From a virus: a stretch of DNA of 21,409 nucleotides. The stretch spans positions 1 to 21,409 of the IMG/VR virus record IMGVR_UViG_3300045825_000612. One strand, given 5' to 3'. Shown one piece after another: positions 7,847 through 15,127 of this stretch; within the stretch, counting starts at the first letter, position 1, and every line of letters begins with the position of its first letter. The notes under the pieces are model-generated. The model did not search any database. It saw only the letters and a program-made list of their open reading frames with translations, and was not told the origin of the DNA. Both the position numbers and the translations under genes were made by a program.

Positions 7847-8245
7847 ATGGCTACAGTTTACGCACAACGCTCTTCCGCCGTCCGGGCTGCCAAAAAGGCC
7901 TGCGGTCCAGAGCAGGAATGGACCATCCTGCAGGCGGGGGAAGGCTTCACCTTCGTGCTTGTTGAGGTGGATGAGGAGCTGCCTGCCCCTGTCACAATCG
8001 CTCAGAAGACCCAGGTGCTGAAAGAAACCGGCGCAACTGAACAGGAGCACGCTGCCCATCGGGCCGAGGTTGTCCGGGACATGACCAAGCCTTGGCAACG
8101 GGCCAAGTGCATTATCAGTGACTGCATTGAAGGTGGCATCACAACCCGCAAGGAGCTGATTGCCCACTGTGTTGCCCAAGGCATCAAGTACAACACCGCT
8201 GACGGCGCTCATTTCGAAATGTGCGTCAAGGGTAAAGCAAAATGA
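7847..8245 (+). CDS. Hypothetical phage protein, first gene of the rightward operon
   Basis: 132 aa, no function recognised. The N-terminus (TVYAQRSSAVRAAKKACG) resembles small phage proteins of unknown role. The C-terminal third (CIISDCIEGGITTRKELIAH onward) could form a winged-helix-like fold, but this is a weak guess. The ATG at 7847 is chosen because AAAGGAG lies 8 nt upstream and a TATAAT box about 30 bp upstream; an in-frame ATG at 7778 falls before the promoter. The stop overlaps the next ATG (ATGA), so the short membrane-protein ORF after it is probably translated with it. Confidence 0.8.
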   Translation: MATVYAQRSSAVRAAKKACGPEQEWTILQAGEGFTFVLVEVDEELPAPVTIAQKTQVLKETGATEQEHAAHRAEVVRDMTKPWQRAKCIISDCIEGGITTRKELIAHCVAQGIKYNTADGAHFEMCVKGKAK

Positions 8246-8328
8246 AACAAGATCCCAAAGACTACTACTTGGCGATTGTTATCGGGGTGGCTTTGGCCAT
8301 CCTGCTGGTGGTCCAGCTCTCAAAGTAA
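8242..8328 (+). CDS. 28-aa predicted single-span membrane peptide
   Basis: A very short ORF that starts at an ATGA overlap with the preceding gene. The first eight residues are polar and charged, and residues 9-25 (LAIVIGVALAILLVVQL) form one hydrophobic helix followed by Ser-Lys. This looks like a coupled membrane peptide. Phages use such peptides for lysis, superinfection exclusion or host modulation, but nothing here decides between them. Confidence 0.6.
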   Translation: MKQDPKDYYLAIVIGVALAILLVVQLSK

Positions 8329-8341
8329 CAGGAGAATGAAA

Positions 8342-8635
8342 ATGGAATCCCTTCTCGGCTTTTTGCCCCTTTTGATCTTGGCACTGATTGTGGTCATAGT
8401 CACAGGCAACCTAACCAACATGGCAAGGGCGACGGGCAGGGGTGCCAAGCACCTCGCTCACTTTGCCACCCACCCGGCGGAGGTGGGGGATGTGATAGGT
8501 GCTTTTGTAGCCCAACTCATCTACATCGCACTCGGGCTGGCAGCACTTGCTGTTGTCATCTACGGGGCCGTTGCAGCCGGCCCGGTTGTTGTGCTCCTTT
8601 TCATCATCGTCTTGCTTTTACTCCCACGGAACTAA
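8342..8635 (+). CDS. Predicted membrane protein with about three helices
   Basis: 97 aa with hydrophobic segments at about 5-22, 54-75 and 78-95 joined by a basic, His-containing loop (about 26-48), ending in PRN. No family is recognised. The ATG at 8342 is preferred over 8336 because AGGAG at 8330-8334 lies seven bases before it. A holin-like role is possible from topology alone, but no endolysin is nearby, so it is not claimed. It directly follows the 28-aa membrane peptide. Confidence 0.7.
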   Translation: MESLLGFLPLLILALIVVIVTGNLTNMARATGRGAKHLAHFATHPAEVGDVIGAFVAQLIYIALGLAALAVVIYGAVAAGPVVVLLFIIVLLLLPRN

Positions 8636-8639
8636 CATC

Positions 8640-9032
8640 ATGCAAACCTCCCTACTCCAAGAATGGAATGAAACCCTCGGTCAACTCTCCACTCTCAAGG
8701 CCAAGGAAATGAGCCTGCGCAAGCAGCTTGTGGCCACCGTCTTCCCTGAGGTTGTTGAAGGCACTCAGACGCTCCAGCTTAATAATGGCTGGAAGCTGGT
8801 CATGACCCAGCCCTTTACCCGGAGCTTGGATCAGGCCAAGGTGCCCGCCCTGCTCAAAGAGCTCAAGAAGCTCCAAGCAGCCCCAACTCTGATCAAAATC
8901 AAGTACGAACTTTCCATCGGGGAGTTCCGCAAACTTGAGGGCGAGGGGCTCCTGCTTGTTCAGGACATTTTGACCACCAAACCCGGCGCCCCGAGTCTTG
9001 AATTAGTCGCCCCGAAGGGCGAAACAGTATAG
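8640..9032 (+). CDS. Hypothetical protein, 130 aa
   Basis: A Leu/Lys/Glu-rich protein. Residues 1-30 look like a coiled helix (LQEWNETLGQLSTLKAKEMS), followed by a beta-rich middle and a second helical stretch (about 75-90, LLKELKKL). Its length and layout resemble phage proteins of unknown function found among early genes. A hairpin (6-bp arms TCGCCC/GGGCGA around CGAA, 9007-9022) lies in its last codons, without a T-tract. The next promoter follows at once, so this gene probably ends the first rightward unit. Confidence 0.72.
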   Translation: MQTSLLQEWNETLGQLSTLKAKEMSLRKQLVATVFPEVVEGTQTLQLNNGWKLVMTQPFTRSLDQAKVPALLKELKKLQAAPTLIKIKYELSIGEFRKLEGEGLLLVQDILTTKPGAPSLELVAPKGETV

Positions 9033-9039
9033 TCTTAAC

Positions 9040-9067
9040 TTGACGCCCGGCCCCGTCCGGGTATAAT
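9040..9067 (+). promoter_or_regulatory. Strong sigma70-type promoter upstream of the DUF932 gene
   Basis: TTGACG (9040-9045) and TATAAT (9062-9067) with 16-bp spacing. The spacer is almost pure G+C and contains a small inverted repeat, CCCGG and CCGGG (9046-9050 and 9057-9061), which might be an operator. The expected start point near 9074 leaves a short leader with AAAGGA before the ATG at 9097. Confidence 0.8.
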
Positions 9068-9096
9068 TTGAATCTTCACAAACAAAGGAATTTATC

Positions 9097-10056
9097 ATGG
9101 CACATGAACTTTCGATCCGCGAGGACGGCACCGCCGAAATGGCCTATGTGGGCGACGAGCCTTGGCATGGCCTCGGTCAAAAACTGAACCCGGGCGCCAC
9201 TATCGAAGAATGGACAGAGGCTGCTGGCCTCAACTGGCACGTCGAACGCGCCCAAGTCGAGTTTGCAACCTCCAAGGGCATTCTGAACATGCCCAGCCGC
9301 AACGTTCTTTACCGGCAAGACACCTTCAAGCCCCTGAGTGTGGTGTCCGATGGTTACAAGGTTGTGCAACCTGCGCAAATCATGGACTTTTTCAAGAAGC
9401 TGACGGCCAAGACCAATTCTCAGATGGAGACGGCAGGTAGCTTGTTTGAGGGCCGAGTGATTTGGGCACTGGCCCGTCTGGGCGACGACGTCTCCATCAT
9501 GGACGACAAAGTGGCACCTTACTTGATGCTGTCCACATCCTACGACATGAGTACTCCAACCGTTGGCAAGTTGGTTGCAACCCGAGTAGTTTGCAACAAC
9601 ACCCTTCAGCTTGCCATGGGTGAAAAGGGTCAACGTCAAATTCGCATCCCACATTCCACTGAATTCAAGTCTGAAGATGTGCGCGCAGGGCTGGAGTTCA
9701 GTCTGGATGCTTTTGAGGCTTTCAAGCAACAAGCAACCAAGCTCGCCATCCAAGCCTTTGAGCAGTCAGACATGGACAAGTTCTTGCTCAAGCTCCTCCA
9801 ACCCAGCAAGGGTGAAATTGACGGGGACGTGATTCGCAAGTCCAAAGGCTACACCGCCATCATGGGTCTGTTCCAAGGCGGTCAGCTGGGCTCCGGGCAA
9901 GACGCCATCAACAAGACTGCTTGGGGCGCCCTCAACGCCGTCACCCAATTCATTGACCACGTCAAAGGCAAGAACCAATCGTCCCGCTTGATGGACGCCT
10001 GGTTTGCTGAAGGCGGCAAGCTCAAAGAAAAAGCACTGGGCATTCTGTCCGCTTAA
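9097..10056 (+). CDS. DUF932 family protein (phage/plasmid-like TIGR03299)
   Basis: 319 aa, full length for the family. The N-terminus (GDEPWHGLGQKL at about 23-34) and the middle TRVVCNNTL are the family's recognisable motifs. DUF932 proteins are common in phages and plasmids, often near recombination and replication genes, but their activity is not established. It has its own strong promoter and a good ribosome site (AAAGGA). The downstream neighbours are a recombination set, so a role in phage DNA metabolism is the best contextual guess. Confidence 0.88.
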   Translation: MAHELSIREDGTAEMAYVGDEPWHGLGQKLNPGATIEEWTEAAGLNWHVERAQVEFATSKGILNMPSRNVLYRQDTFKPLSVVSDGYKVVQPAQIMDFFKKLTAKTNSQMETAGSLFEGRVIWALARLGDDVSIMDDKVAPYLMLSTSYDMSTPTVGKLVATRVVCNNTLQLAMGEKGQRQIRIPHSTEFKSEDVRAGLEFSLDAFEAFKQQATKLAIQAFEQSDMDKFLLKLLQPSKGEIDGDVIRKSKGYTAIMGLFQGGQLGSGQDAINKTAWGALNAVTQFIDHVKGKNQSSRLMDAWFAEGGKLKEKALGILSA

Positions 10057-10148
10057 CCCGATTCGGGGAGTGTGTCACCCTTAACCTGAGTTGACGACTC
10101 AGGCTCCCCAACTATTTTCACAACCACAGAGAAAGAGAGCGTCAGCCA
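10057..10148 (+). other. Structured leader between the DUF932 and Sak4-like genes
   Basis: A 92-nt gap with self-complementary parts: a small CCCG-ATT-CGGG hairpin (10057-10067), a 7-bp hairpin with arms CCTGAGT and ACTCAGG (10085-10091 and 10097-10103), and an alternative outer pairing of GGGGAG (10065-10070) with CTCCCC (10104-10109). There is no T-tract, so it is not a plain intrinsic terminator. An RNA processing or stability element is more likely. Confidence 0.5.
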
Positions 10149-10835
10149 ATGGCTATCCAAATCATCAGTTCCAGGCAAGCGTCCGCCTTGCATGGCATCA
10201 AATGTCTCGTCTACGGCAAAGCAGGCATGGGCAAGACCTACCTGGCACGAACGGCGCCCAAGCCGATTGTGCTGTCAGCGGAGTCGGGCATGCTGTCCCT
10301 GCGCGACGTTGACATTCCTGTCATCACCATCCGGACAGTAGACGACCTGACCGAAGCCTACAACTGGGCATCAACCTCCCCCGAGGCTGCGCAGTTTGAG
10401 ACCATCTATATCGACAGCATCAGTGAGATAGGTGAGGTGGTTTTGACCAACGCCAAGCTCCAGGTGAAAGACCCGCGCCAAGCCTACGGTGAACTCATTG
10501 AAAAGATGATGGTCACACTGAAAGCCTTCCGGGACTTACCCGGCAAGCATGTGGTCATGTCAGCCAAGCAAAATGTTGTAACAGACAGTGTGACGTCGGC
10601 CATCACCTACGGCCCGTCCATGCCTGGCGCCCGCCTTGCTATGGAGCTCCCGTACCTGTTCGACGAGGTCTTTCAAATCTCAGTGGGCAAGACGCCTGAA
10701 GGGGTTGTCTATCGCTACCTTCGCACCCAGCCTGATATGCAGAACGAGGCCAAGGATCGCTCAGGCGCTTTGGACGCTATTGAGCCTCCAGACCTCACCC
10801 ACATTTTCAACAAAATCATTCAACCACAGGAGTAA
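10149..10835 (+). CDS. Sak4-like RecA-fold ATPase (single-strand annealing recombinase)
   Basis: 228 aa. Walker A GKAGMGKT at 23-30 and Walker B TIYIDS at about 85-90 (Asp89) mark a P-loop RecA/AAA fold. The length and motif spacing match phage ATPases annotated as Sak4 or AAA_24, minimal recombinases that anneal single strands together with a cognate single-strand-binding protein. The next gene encodes a DUF669 protein, the usual partner in such loci, and an exonuclease and helicase follow. The ATG at 10149 has only a weak, distant purine-rich site (GAAAGAGAG). Confidence 0.82.
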   Translation: MAIQIISSRQASALHGIKCLVYGKAGMGKTYLARTAPKPIVLSAESGMLSLRDVDIPVITIRTVDDLTEAYNWASTSPEAAQFETIYIDSISEIGEVVLTNAKLQVKDPRQAYGELIEKMMVTLKAFRDLPGKHVVMSAKQNVVTDSVTSAITYGPSMPGARLAMELPYLFDEVFQISVGKTPEGVVYRYLRTQPDMQNEAKDRSGALDAIEPPDLTHIFNKIIQPQE

Positions 10836-10842
10836 TCGTACC

Positions 10843-11376
10843 ATGGCCCTTTTGAACTTTAATGCAGCAACCGTCGCCCCATCAACCGGGTTTGACGTGC
10901 TGCCAGCAGGCACCTACAACATTCGCATGACGGCATCAGAAATGAAGCCCACCAAAGACGGCAGTGGCAGCTATCTATCCATCACCTGGACCGTAGCAGA
11001 TGGCCCCTATGCCAATCGCAAAGTCTTTGACCGCCTGAACCTGAACAACAAGAGCAAGGTGGCGGTTGACATCGCCTATCAAACCCTGTCCGCTATTTGT
11101 CATGCAACGGGGGTGATCCAGCTCCAGGACAGCAGCCAGCTTCATGGAATTTTGCTATCATGTAAGGTGAAGGTGCGGCCAGCTGAAGGCAAGTACGACG
11201 AGAGCAATGAAATCTCCAGCTACCTAGCGGTTGCAGGCGGCGCTCCAGGCCAACCCCCAGCACCGGCTTGGATTGCCCCTGCAGCCCCTGTGCAGCCCCC
11301 TGCACAGCAGGCTGCCCCAGCTTGGGCGCCGCCTGCTCAGGCTGCTGCCCCTGCAGCGCCTCCATGGGCTAAGTAA
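10843..11376 (+). CDS. DUF669 single-stranded DNA-binding-like protein
   Basis: 177 aa. The motifs LNFNAATVAP, VLPAGTYNI, KPTKDGSGSYLSI and FDRLNLNNKSKVA are diagnostic of DUF669, an OB-fold-like family next to phage recombinases. From about residue 130 the chain is a Pro/Ala/Gln-rich flexible tail ending in PPWAK, as in SSB proteins whose tails recruit partners; this tip lacks acidic residues. It starts 7 nt after the Sak4-like gene with AGGAG upstream. It probably coats single strands for the recombinase. Confidence 0.83.
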   Translation: MALLNFNAATVAPSTGFDVLPAGTYNIRMTASEMKPTKDGSGSYLSITWTVADGPYANRKVFDRLNLNNKSKVAVDIAYQTLSAICHATGVIQLQDSSQLHGILLSCKVKVRPAEGKYDESNEISSYLAVAGGAPGQPPAPAWIAPAAPVQPPAQQAAPAWAPPAQAAAPAAPPWAK

Positions 11377-11378
11377 GG

Positions 11379-11416
11379 CTCGTCCTCATCCCCCATTCGG
11401 GGGATGTTAAGGCGAG
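11379..11416 (+). other. Long hairpin after the DUF669 gene
   Basis: An 8-bp perfect stem, CATCCCCC (11387-11394) and GGGGGATG (11399-11406), closes an ATTC loop. It is extended by CCT/AGG and CTCG/CGAG pairs with a small bulge and an internal loop. No T-run follows, so it is more likely a stability or processing structure than a terminator. About 90 nt of further unassigned sequence follow before the exonuclease ATG. Confidence 0.65.
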
Positions 11417-11508
11417 GCGGTTGGGGACTGTCACATGGTGTGCGTGCTTCTTGCAGTTGCCTGCTCACCTTCCCCAGCCGTCTCCCCTTAACACACACAG
11501 AGGGTGAT

Positions 11509-12330
11509 ATGACAAAAGTACTGGAAGCTATTGATAGAGCTATATTTGAAGGTCAAGACCTGTCTCACCGACATCACCTAGGGGCGTCGTCTATCGGCGA
11601 AAAGTGTGCCCGCAAACTCTGGTACGATTTCAGGTGGTGTACAACCACTGCTCACCCGCCACAGCTCCTGCGTCTGTTTGAGCGGGGTAAGCTGGAAGAA
11701 ACTCGCTTTGTTACCTGGCTAACAAATGCCGGGGTAACGGTTTGGCAAGACGATCCTGCCACAGGCAAGCAGTTCCGCTTTACAGACTATAAGGGGCACT
11801 TTTGCGGTGAGATGGACGGCGTTGGTCAATTTGACGGTGACACCTTCCTCTTGGAGTTCAAAACCTCTAATGACGCCAGCTTCAAATCACTTGCGGCCAA
11901 TGGCGTCAAAGAGGGCAAGTTCACCCACTATGTGCAGATGCAGATCTACATGGGGATGTTTGGGTTGCCCAAAGCACTCTACATGGCCGTCAACAAAAAC
12001 AACGATGCCATCTACGACGAAATTGTAGAGTTTGACAAAGAGTGTTTTGATAAGCATGTGGCCAAGGCAATCTACATTATTGACGCCCCCGAGCCGCCTG
12101 CTCGCCTTAGCCGTGACCCCTCTTGGTTCGATTGCAAATGGTGTGACCATCATGCACTCTGCCACAAGGACAAAGTGCCCAACGTTAACTGCAGAACTTG
12201 CGCCCATTCAACACCTGTCGAGAATGGGCAATGGGTGTGCGAGAATGTCAATGCCTTGGACACCGCTGTTATCCCAGCAGCAACCCTTCTCACCGGCTGC
12301 ACAGCCTATTATCGTCACCCAATGGAGTAG
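11509..12330 (+). CDS. Cas4/RecB-like PD-(D/E)XK exonuclease with Fe-S and zinc cysteines
   Basis: 273 aa. The nuclease core shows Asp103 (GEMDGVG), Glu116-x-Lys118 (LLEFKTS) and Tyr141/Gln143 (HYVQMQIYM), the RecB/Cas4 pattern. Cys33 together with Cys209, Cys212 and Cys218 has the split arrangement that binds a 4Fe-4S cluster in Cas4 and AddB. A second cysteine set follows at 228, 231, 244 and 264, apparently a small appended zinc module. It would resect DNA ends to make the single strands used by the Sak4-like and DUF669 proteins. The ATG at 11509 follows AGGGTGAT. The helicase starts right after its stop. Confidence 0.85.
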   Translation: MTKVLEAIDRAIFEGQDLSHRHHLGASSIGEKCARKLWYDFRWCTTTAHPPQLLRLFERGKLEETRFVTWLTNAGVTVWQDDPATGKQFRFTDYKGHFCGEMDGVGQFDGDTFLLEFKTSNDASFKSLAANGVKEGKFTHYVQMQIYMGMFGLPKALYMAVNKNNDAIYDEIVEFDKECFDKHVAKAIYIIDAPEPPARLSRDPSWFDCKWCDHHALCHKDKVPNVNCRTCAHSTPVENGQWVCENVNALDTAVIPAATLLTGCTAYYRHPME

Positions 12331-12332
12331 CC

Positions 12333-13913
12333 ATGATACTCCGCCCCTACCAGCTTGCAGCCATTGATGCTGTTTACAACTATTTTGCAACCCATGCGGG
12401 CAACCCCATCATTGCGCTTCCCACAGGCACAGGCAAATCTGTTGTAATTGCCGAGTTCTGCAGAAAGGTGCTCATAACCTTTCCCGGCCAGAAGATCATC
12501 ATTGCAACACATTCGAAGGAGCTGATCGAGCAAAACCATGCCAAGATAGTTGAGCATTGGCCAGTAGCACCTGCCGGGATCTTTTCTGCGAGTGTGGGCA
12601 GGCGGGACATTGCCCCCATCACCTTCGTCGGCATCCAGACGGTTGCTAAGAACCCGGGGCAGTTCGGGCACGTTGATCTGCTCATGATTGACGAATGCCA
12701 TCTGGTTGGCCAGAGTGCCAATGCACAGTACTTAAAGTTCATTGCAGGGCTCAAGCAGGTTAACCCCAACCTCAAGACCATCGGTCTTACCGCTACCCCG
12801 TTTCGCCTAGGCATGGGCATGCTGACTGAGGGCGGGGTCTTTACCGACATCTGTTACGATCTAACGGAGCGAACTGCTTTCAATCGACTGATTGCAGAAG
12901 GGTACATTGCCCCTCTAACCACACGCAAAACGGAGACTGAGCTGGACGTAAGCGGGGTGGGCAAGTCTGGCGGGGAGTTTATTTCTACTGAGCTCCAAGA
13001 TGCTGTTGACAAATCGCCCATTACCAGTGCTGCTTTGACAGAGGCGTGTAAGTACGGAGTCGATAGAAAGAGCTGGCTGATATTTGCAGCAGGGTTGGAG
13101 CATGCCGATCACATCTGTGAGATGCTGGTCTTGATGGGCGTTCCTACAGCAGTTGTGTCTGGGGATTTGCTCAAACCTGAGCGGGAAAGAATCCTGCGGG
13201 ATTTCAAAGCAGGCATCTACCGGGCTGTGGTCAATATGAATGTCCTGACCACCGGGTTTGACTTTCCAGGCATCGACCTCATTGTCATGCTCCGCCCAAC
13301 CTCCAGCCCGGGGCTTTGGGTACAGATGCTGGGCAGAGGGACTCGCCCGGCTGAAGGCAAGAAAGACTGCTTGGTACTAGACTTTGCAGGCAACACCAAG
13401 CGTCTCGGTCCCATCAATGACCCCATCATTCCAAGGAAGAAAGGGGCAAGCGGGGGAGGTGGGCAAGCCCCTGTCCGCCTTTGCCCAGTTTGTAACTGCT
13501 ACAGCCACGCAAGTGCCCGGGAGTGTGAAGCATGTGGAGAAATCTTTCCAACCTCAATCAAGATCCAAGCTGCAAGCAGCCAGGCGCAGGTCATAGCAGA
13601 CGATCTGCCTCAAATTGTTGAGTTCAAAGTAACCGGTGTCAGCTTCCACAGGCATGATAAGCCCGGACGCCCCCCGAGCTTGCGTGTATCCTACGTTTGC
13701 GGGTTGCGCAGGTTTGATCAATGGGTATGCCTGGAGCATACAGGCTACGCCCAGTACAAGGCGGCACAGTGGTGGAATGAGCATGGCTCAACCCCTGTCC
13801 CCACAACCGTCGACGAGGCGCTTGTTAGAGCGCCTGCAGAGCTGGCCCAACCGAAAGCGATCTATGTCTGGACAAACTGCAAGCACCCTGAAATTATGCG
13901 CTATGAGTTCTGA
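12333..13913 (+). CDS. DEAD/DEAH-box superfamily 2 helicase with zinc ribbon
   Basis: 526 aa. Motif I is LPTGTGKS (29-36), motif II DECH (120-123), motif III GLTATP (151-156), and motif VI QMLGRGTRP (331-339). This is the SF2 set of phage and bacterial UvsW/RecG-like or Type III restriction-like helicases. A CxxC...CxxC zinc ribbon (Cys384, 387, 398, 401) follows the helicase core, and the last 120 residues are unassigned. It follows the exonuclease by two bases and probably remodels branched or stalled DNA in phage recombination. Its exact polarity and substrate cannot be told. Confidence 0.88.
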   Translation: MILRPYQLAAIDAVYNYFATHAGNPIIALPTGTGKSVVIAEFCRKVLITFPGQKIIIATHSKELIEQNHAKIVEHWPVAPAGIFSASVGRRDIAPITFVGIQTVAKNPGQFGHVDLLMIDECHLVGQSANAQYLKFIAGLKQVNPNLKTIGLTATPFRLGMGMLTEGGVFTDICYDLTERTAFNRLIAEGYIAPLTTRKTETELDVSGVGKSGGEFISTELQDAVDKSPITSAALTEACKYGVDRKSWLIFAAGLEHADHICEMLVLMGVPTAVVSGDLLKPERERILRDFKAGIYRAVVNMNVLTTGFDFPGIDLIVMLRPTSSPGLWVQMLGRGTRPAEGKKDCLVLDFAGNTKRLGPINDPIIPRKKGASGGGGQAPVRLCPVCNCYSHASARECEACGEIFPTSIKIQAASSQAQVIADDLPQIVEFKVTGVSFHRHDKPGRPPSLRVSYVCGLRRFDQWVCLEHTGYAQYKAAQWWNEHGSTPVPTTVDEALVRAPAELAQPKAIYVWTNCKHPEIMRYEF

Positions 13914-14088
13914 TACCGAACAGCTCCTGCACGAGGAGCTTATTAAGAACTACGTGATCAGAAGCTGCATCAACTGCAGCAACTTCATCAAACTTACAGA
14001 GCGCTGTACACTCGCCCCGACTTATGGCCTCCCAGCTAAAGTGGTGGTCTTTGGGTGCCCAAAGTGGGATATGGACCTCCCTTTCTAA
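13903..14088 (+). CDS. Small zinc-binding protein, 61 aa
   Basis: A short protein overlapping the helicase 3' end by 11 nt. Four cysteines in the pattern C-x2-C-x9-C-x16-C (CINCSNF..., ...FGCPKWD) suggest one zinc-binding module. The same order and similar spacing (C-x2-C-x12-C-x19-C) form the tail of the exonuclease two genes upstream, so the two may be the same fold, once fused and once free. Function is unknown. A DNA- or partner-binding adaptor for the recombination proteins is a guess. Confidence 0.65.
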   Translation: MSSDTEQLLHEELIKNYVIRSCINCSNFIKLTERCTLAPTYGLPAKVVVFGCPKWDMDLPF

Positions 14089-14100
14089 TTATATACCAGG

Positions 14101-14106
14101 TATAAT
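14101..14106 (+). promoter_or_regulatory. -10 box immediately before the 80-aa gene and queC
   Basis: TATAAT within GGTATAAT, the same core as at the other phage promoters here. No clear -35 box is seen 16-18 bases upstream. The expected start point falls on or next to the ATG at 14113, so the transcript may have no leader. It is well placed to drive the modification cassette. Confidence 0.5.
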
Positions 14107-14112
14107 GCAGTC

Positions 14113-14355
14113 ATGAGAAAAGACATCAGAAACAGAACAGTTCGTCCTGGGCTGGGGAGCATAAATCGCAGGGTGTGGGACATCAGCGATTTGTATTACC
14201 TGCTGGGCGAAAAGAAATTGAGAAAAGCGGTGCTTGCACATTGCCGAGAAGAGGGTATTAGTGTTCGCACCGCCTCAACAGAGCACTGCATGTGGCGTCG
14301 CTACATGGGGTTGGTTGTTCGTAACTTAAAGAAAGGAGCCCTAAGTGGCATCTAA
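14113..14355 (+). CDS. Small basic hypothetical protein
   Basis: 80 aa with many Arg and Lys residues (for example RKDIRNRTVR and LRKAVLAHCREE), no recognised family, and a possible nucleic-acid-binding role from charge alone. No ribosome site precedes the ATG; TATAAT ends six bases before it, so leaderless translation is possible. Its 3' end overlaps the queC start by 11 nt and carries queC's AAAGGAG, which couples the two and places it as the first gene of the 7-deazaguanine cassette. Confidence 0.6.
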   Translation: MRKDIRNRTVRPGLGSINRRVWDISDLYYLLGEKKLRKAVLAHCREEGISVRTASTEHCMWRRYMGLVVRNLKKGALSGI

Positions 14356-15127
14356 AGCATTGGTGATTTTTAGTGGTGGGCAAGACAGCACAACCTGTCT
14401 GGCATGGGCAAAGAAGAAGTTTGACGAGGTGACAGCTATCACCTTTGATTACGGCCAGCGGCACATCATTGAGATTGAGGCGGCACGGACAATTTGCAAA
14501 ATGCTTGAGGTTGAGCAAGAGGTTGTTCACGTCCCCAATATCCTGATCAGCTCAAGCCCTCTGACATCTGAAAATGAGCTTGAAGAGTACACCAGTTTCA
14601 AAGAGATGGAGGAGGTGATTGGTGACCGTCGTGAGTTAACATTTGTGCCTATGCGCAATGCCCTCTTTTTGACTATTGCAGCGAACCGGGCAGAGGCGTT
14701 GGGCATTAAGAATTTGGTCACAGGAGTTTGCCAAGAAGACAACGCTAACTATTCGGATTGCCGGGCTGTTTTCATTGATGCAACTGCCAACTACATCAAC
14801 ACCGCTCTTGGCTACGACACATCAGGAGAAGTTGGCATTGCTATTCACACTCCTCTTATGCACTTAACCAAAGCAAAGACAGTAGAGTTGGCATTTCAGT
14901 TACCAGGCTGCTGGGCAGCGTTGGCCTTCTCCCATACCAGCTACGACGGTAAGTACCCACCCATCGGCATGAATCACTCTAATGTGCTGCGAGCCCAGGG
15001 ATTCTTAGAGGCGGGCTTGCCTGACCCTCTCGTCTTGCGCGCCCACCAGGAGGGGTTGATGGCCCTCCCCGAAGCTGCTAATTACGGGGTTGAAGCACTC
15101 AACCGGGCGAGCACTTATGTTCGGTAA
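14345..15127 (+). CDS. queC: QueC, 7-cyano-7-deazaguanine synthase, zinc cysteines missing
   Basis: 260 aa. QueC uses ATP and ammonia to turn 7-carboxy-7-deazaguanine into preQ0 through an amide intermediate. The PP-loop SGGQDST (10-16), FDYGQRH (34-40), the VPMRNALF stretch and TGVCQED (126-132) are intact. The C-terminal zinc site, normally four cysteines spaced x7, x2, x2 before LRA, is replaced by Ser199, Ile207, Asn210 and Asn213 at exactly that spacing. Either zinc is dispensable here or the activity is altered, for example stopping at the amide. The start is GTG with AAAGGAG six bases upstream. Its end overlaps queE by 11 nt. Confidence 0.9.
   Translation: MASKALVIFSGGQDSTTCLAWAKKKFDEVTAITFDYGQRHIIEIEAARTICKMLEVEQEVVHVPNILISSSPLTSENELEEYTSFKEMEEVIGDRRELTFVPMRNALFLTIAANRAEALGIKNLVTGVCQEDNANYSDCRAVFIDATANYINTALGYDTSGEVGIAIHTPLMHLTKAKTVELAFQLPGCWAALAFSHTSYDGKYPPIGMNHSNVLRAQGFLEAGLPDPLVLRAHQEGLMALPEAANYGVEALNRASTYVR

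Noticed and set aside
7805-8212. 135-codon leftward ORF
   Set aside because: It is antisense to the first rightward gene and has no ribosome site or family match.
9076-9753. 225-codon leftward ORF
   Set aside because: It is antisense to the DUF932 gene, which has a strong promoter, ribosome site and family motifs.
14089-14344. preQ1 riboswitch before queC
   Set aside because: No short pseudoknot pattern with a C-rich stem and an A-rich tail was found ahead of queC or the other cassette genes.
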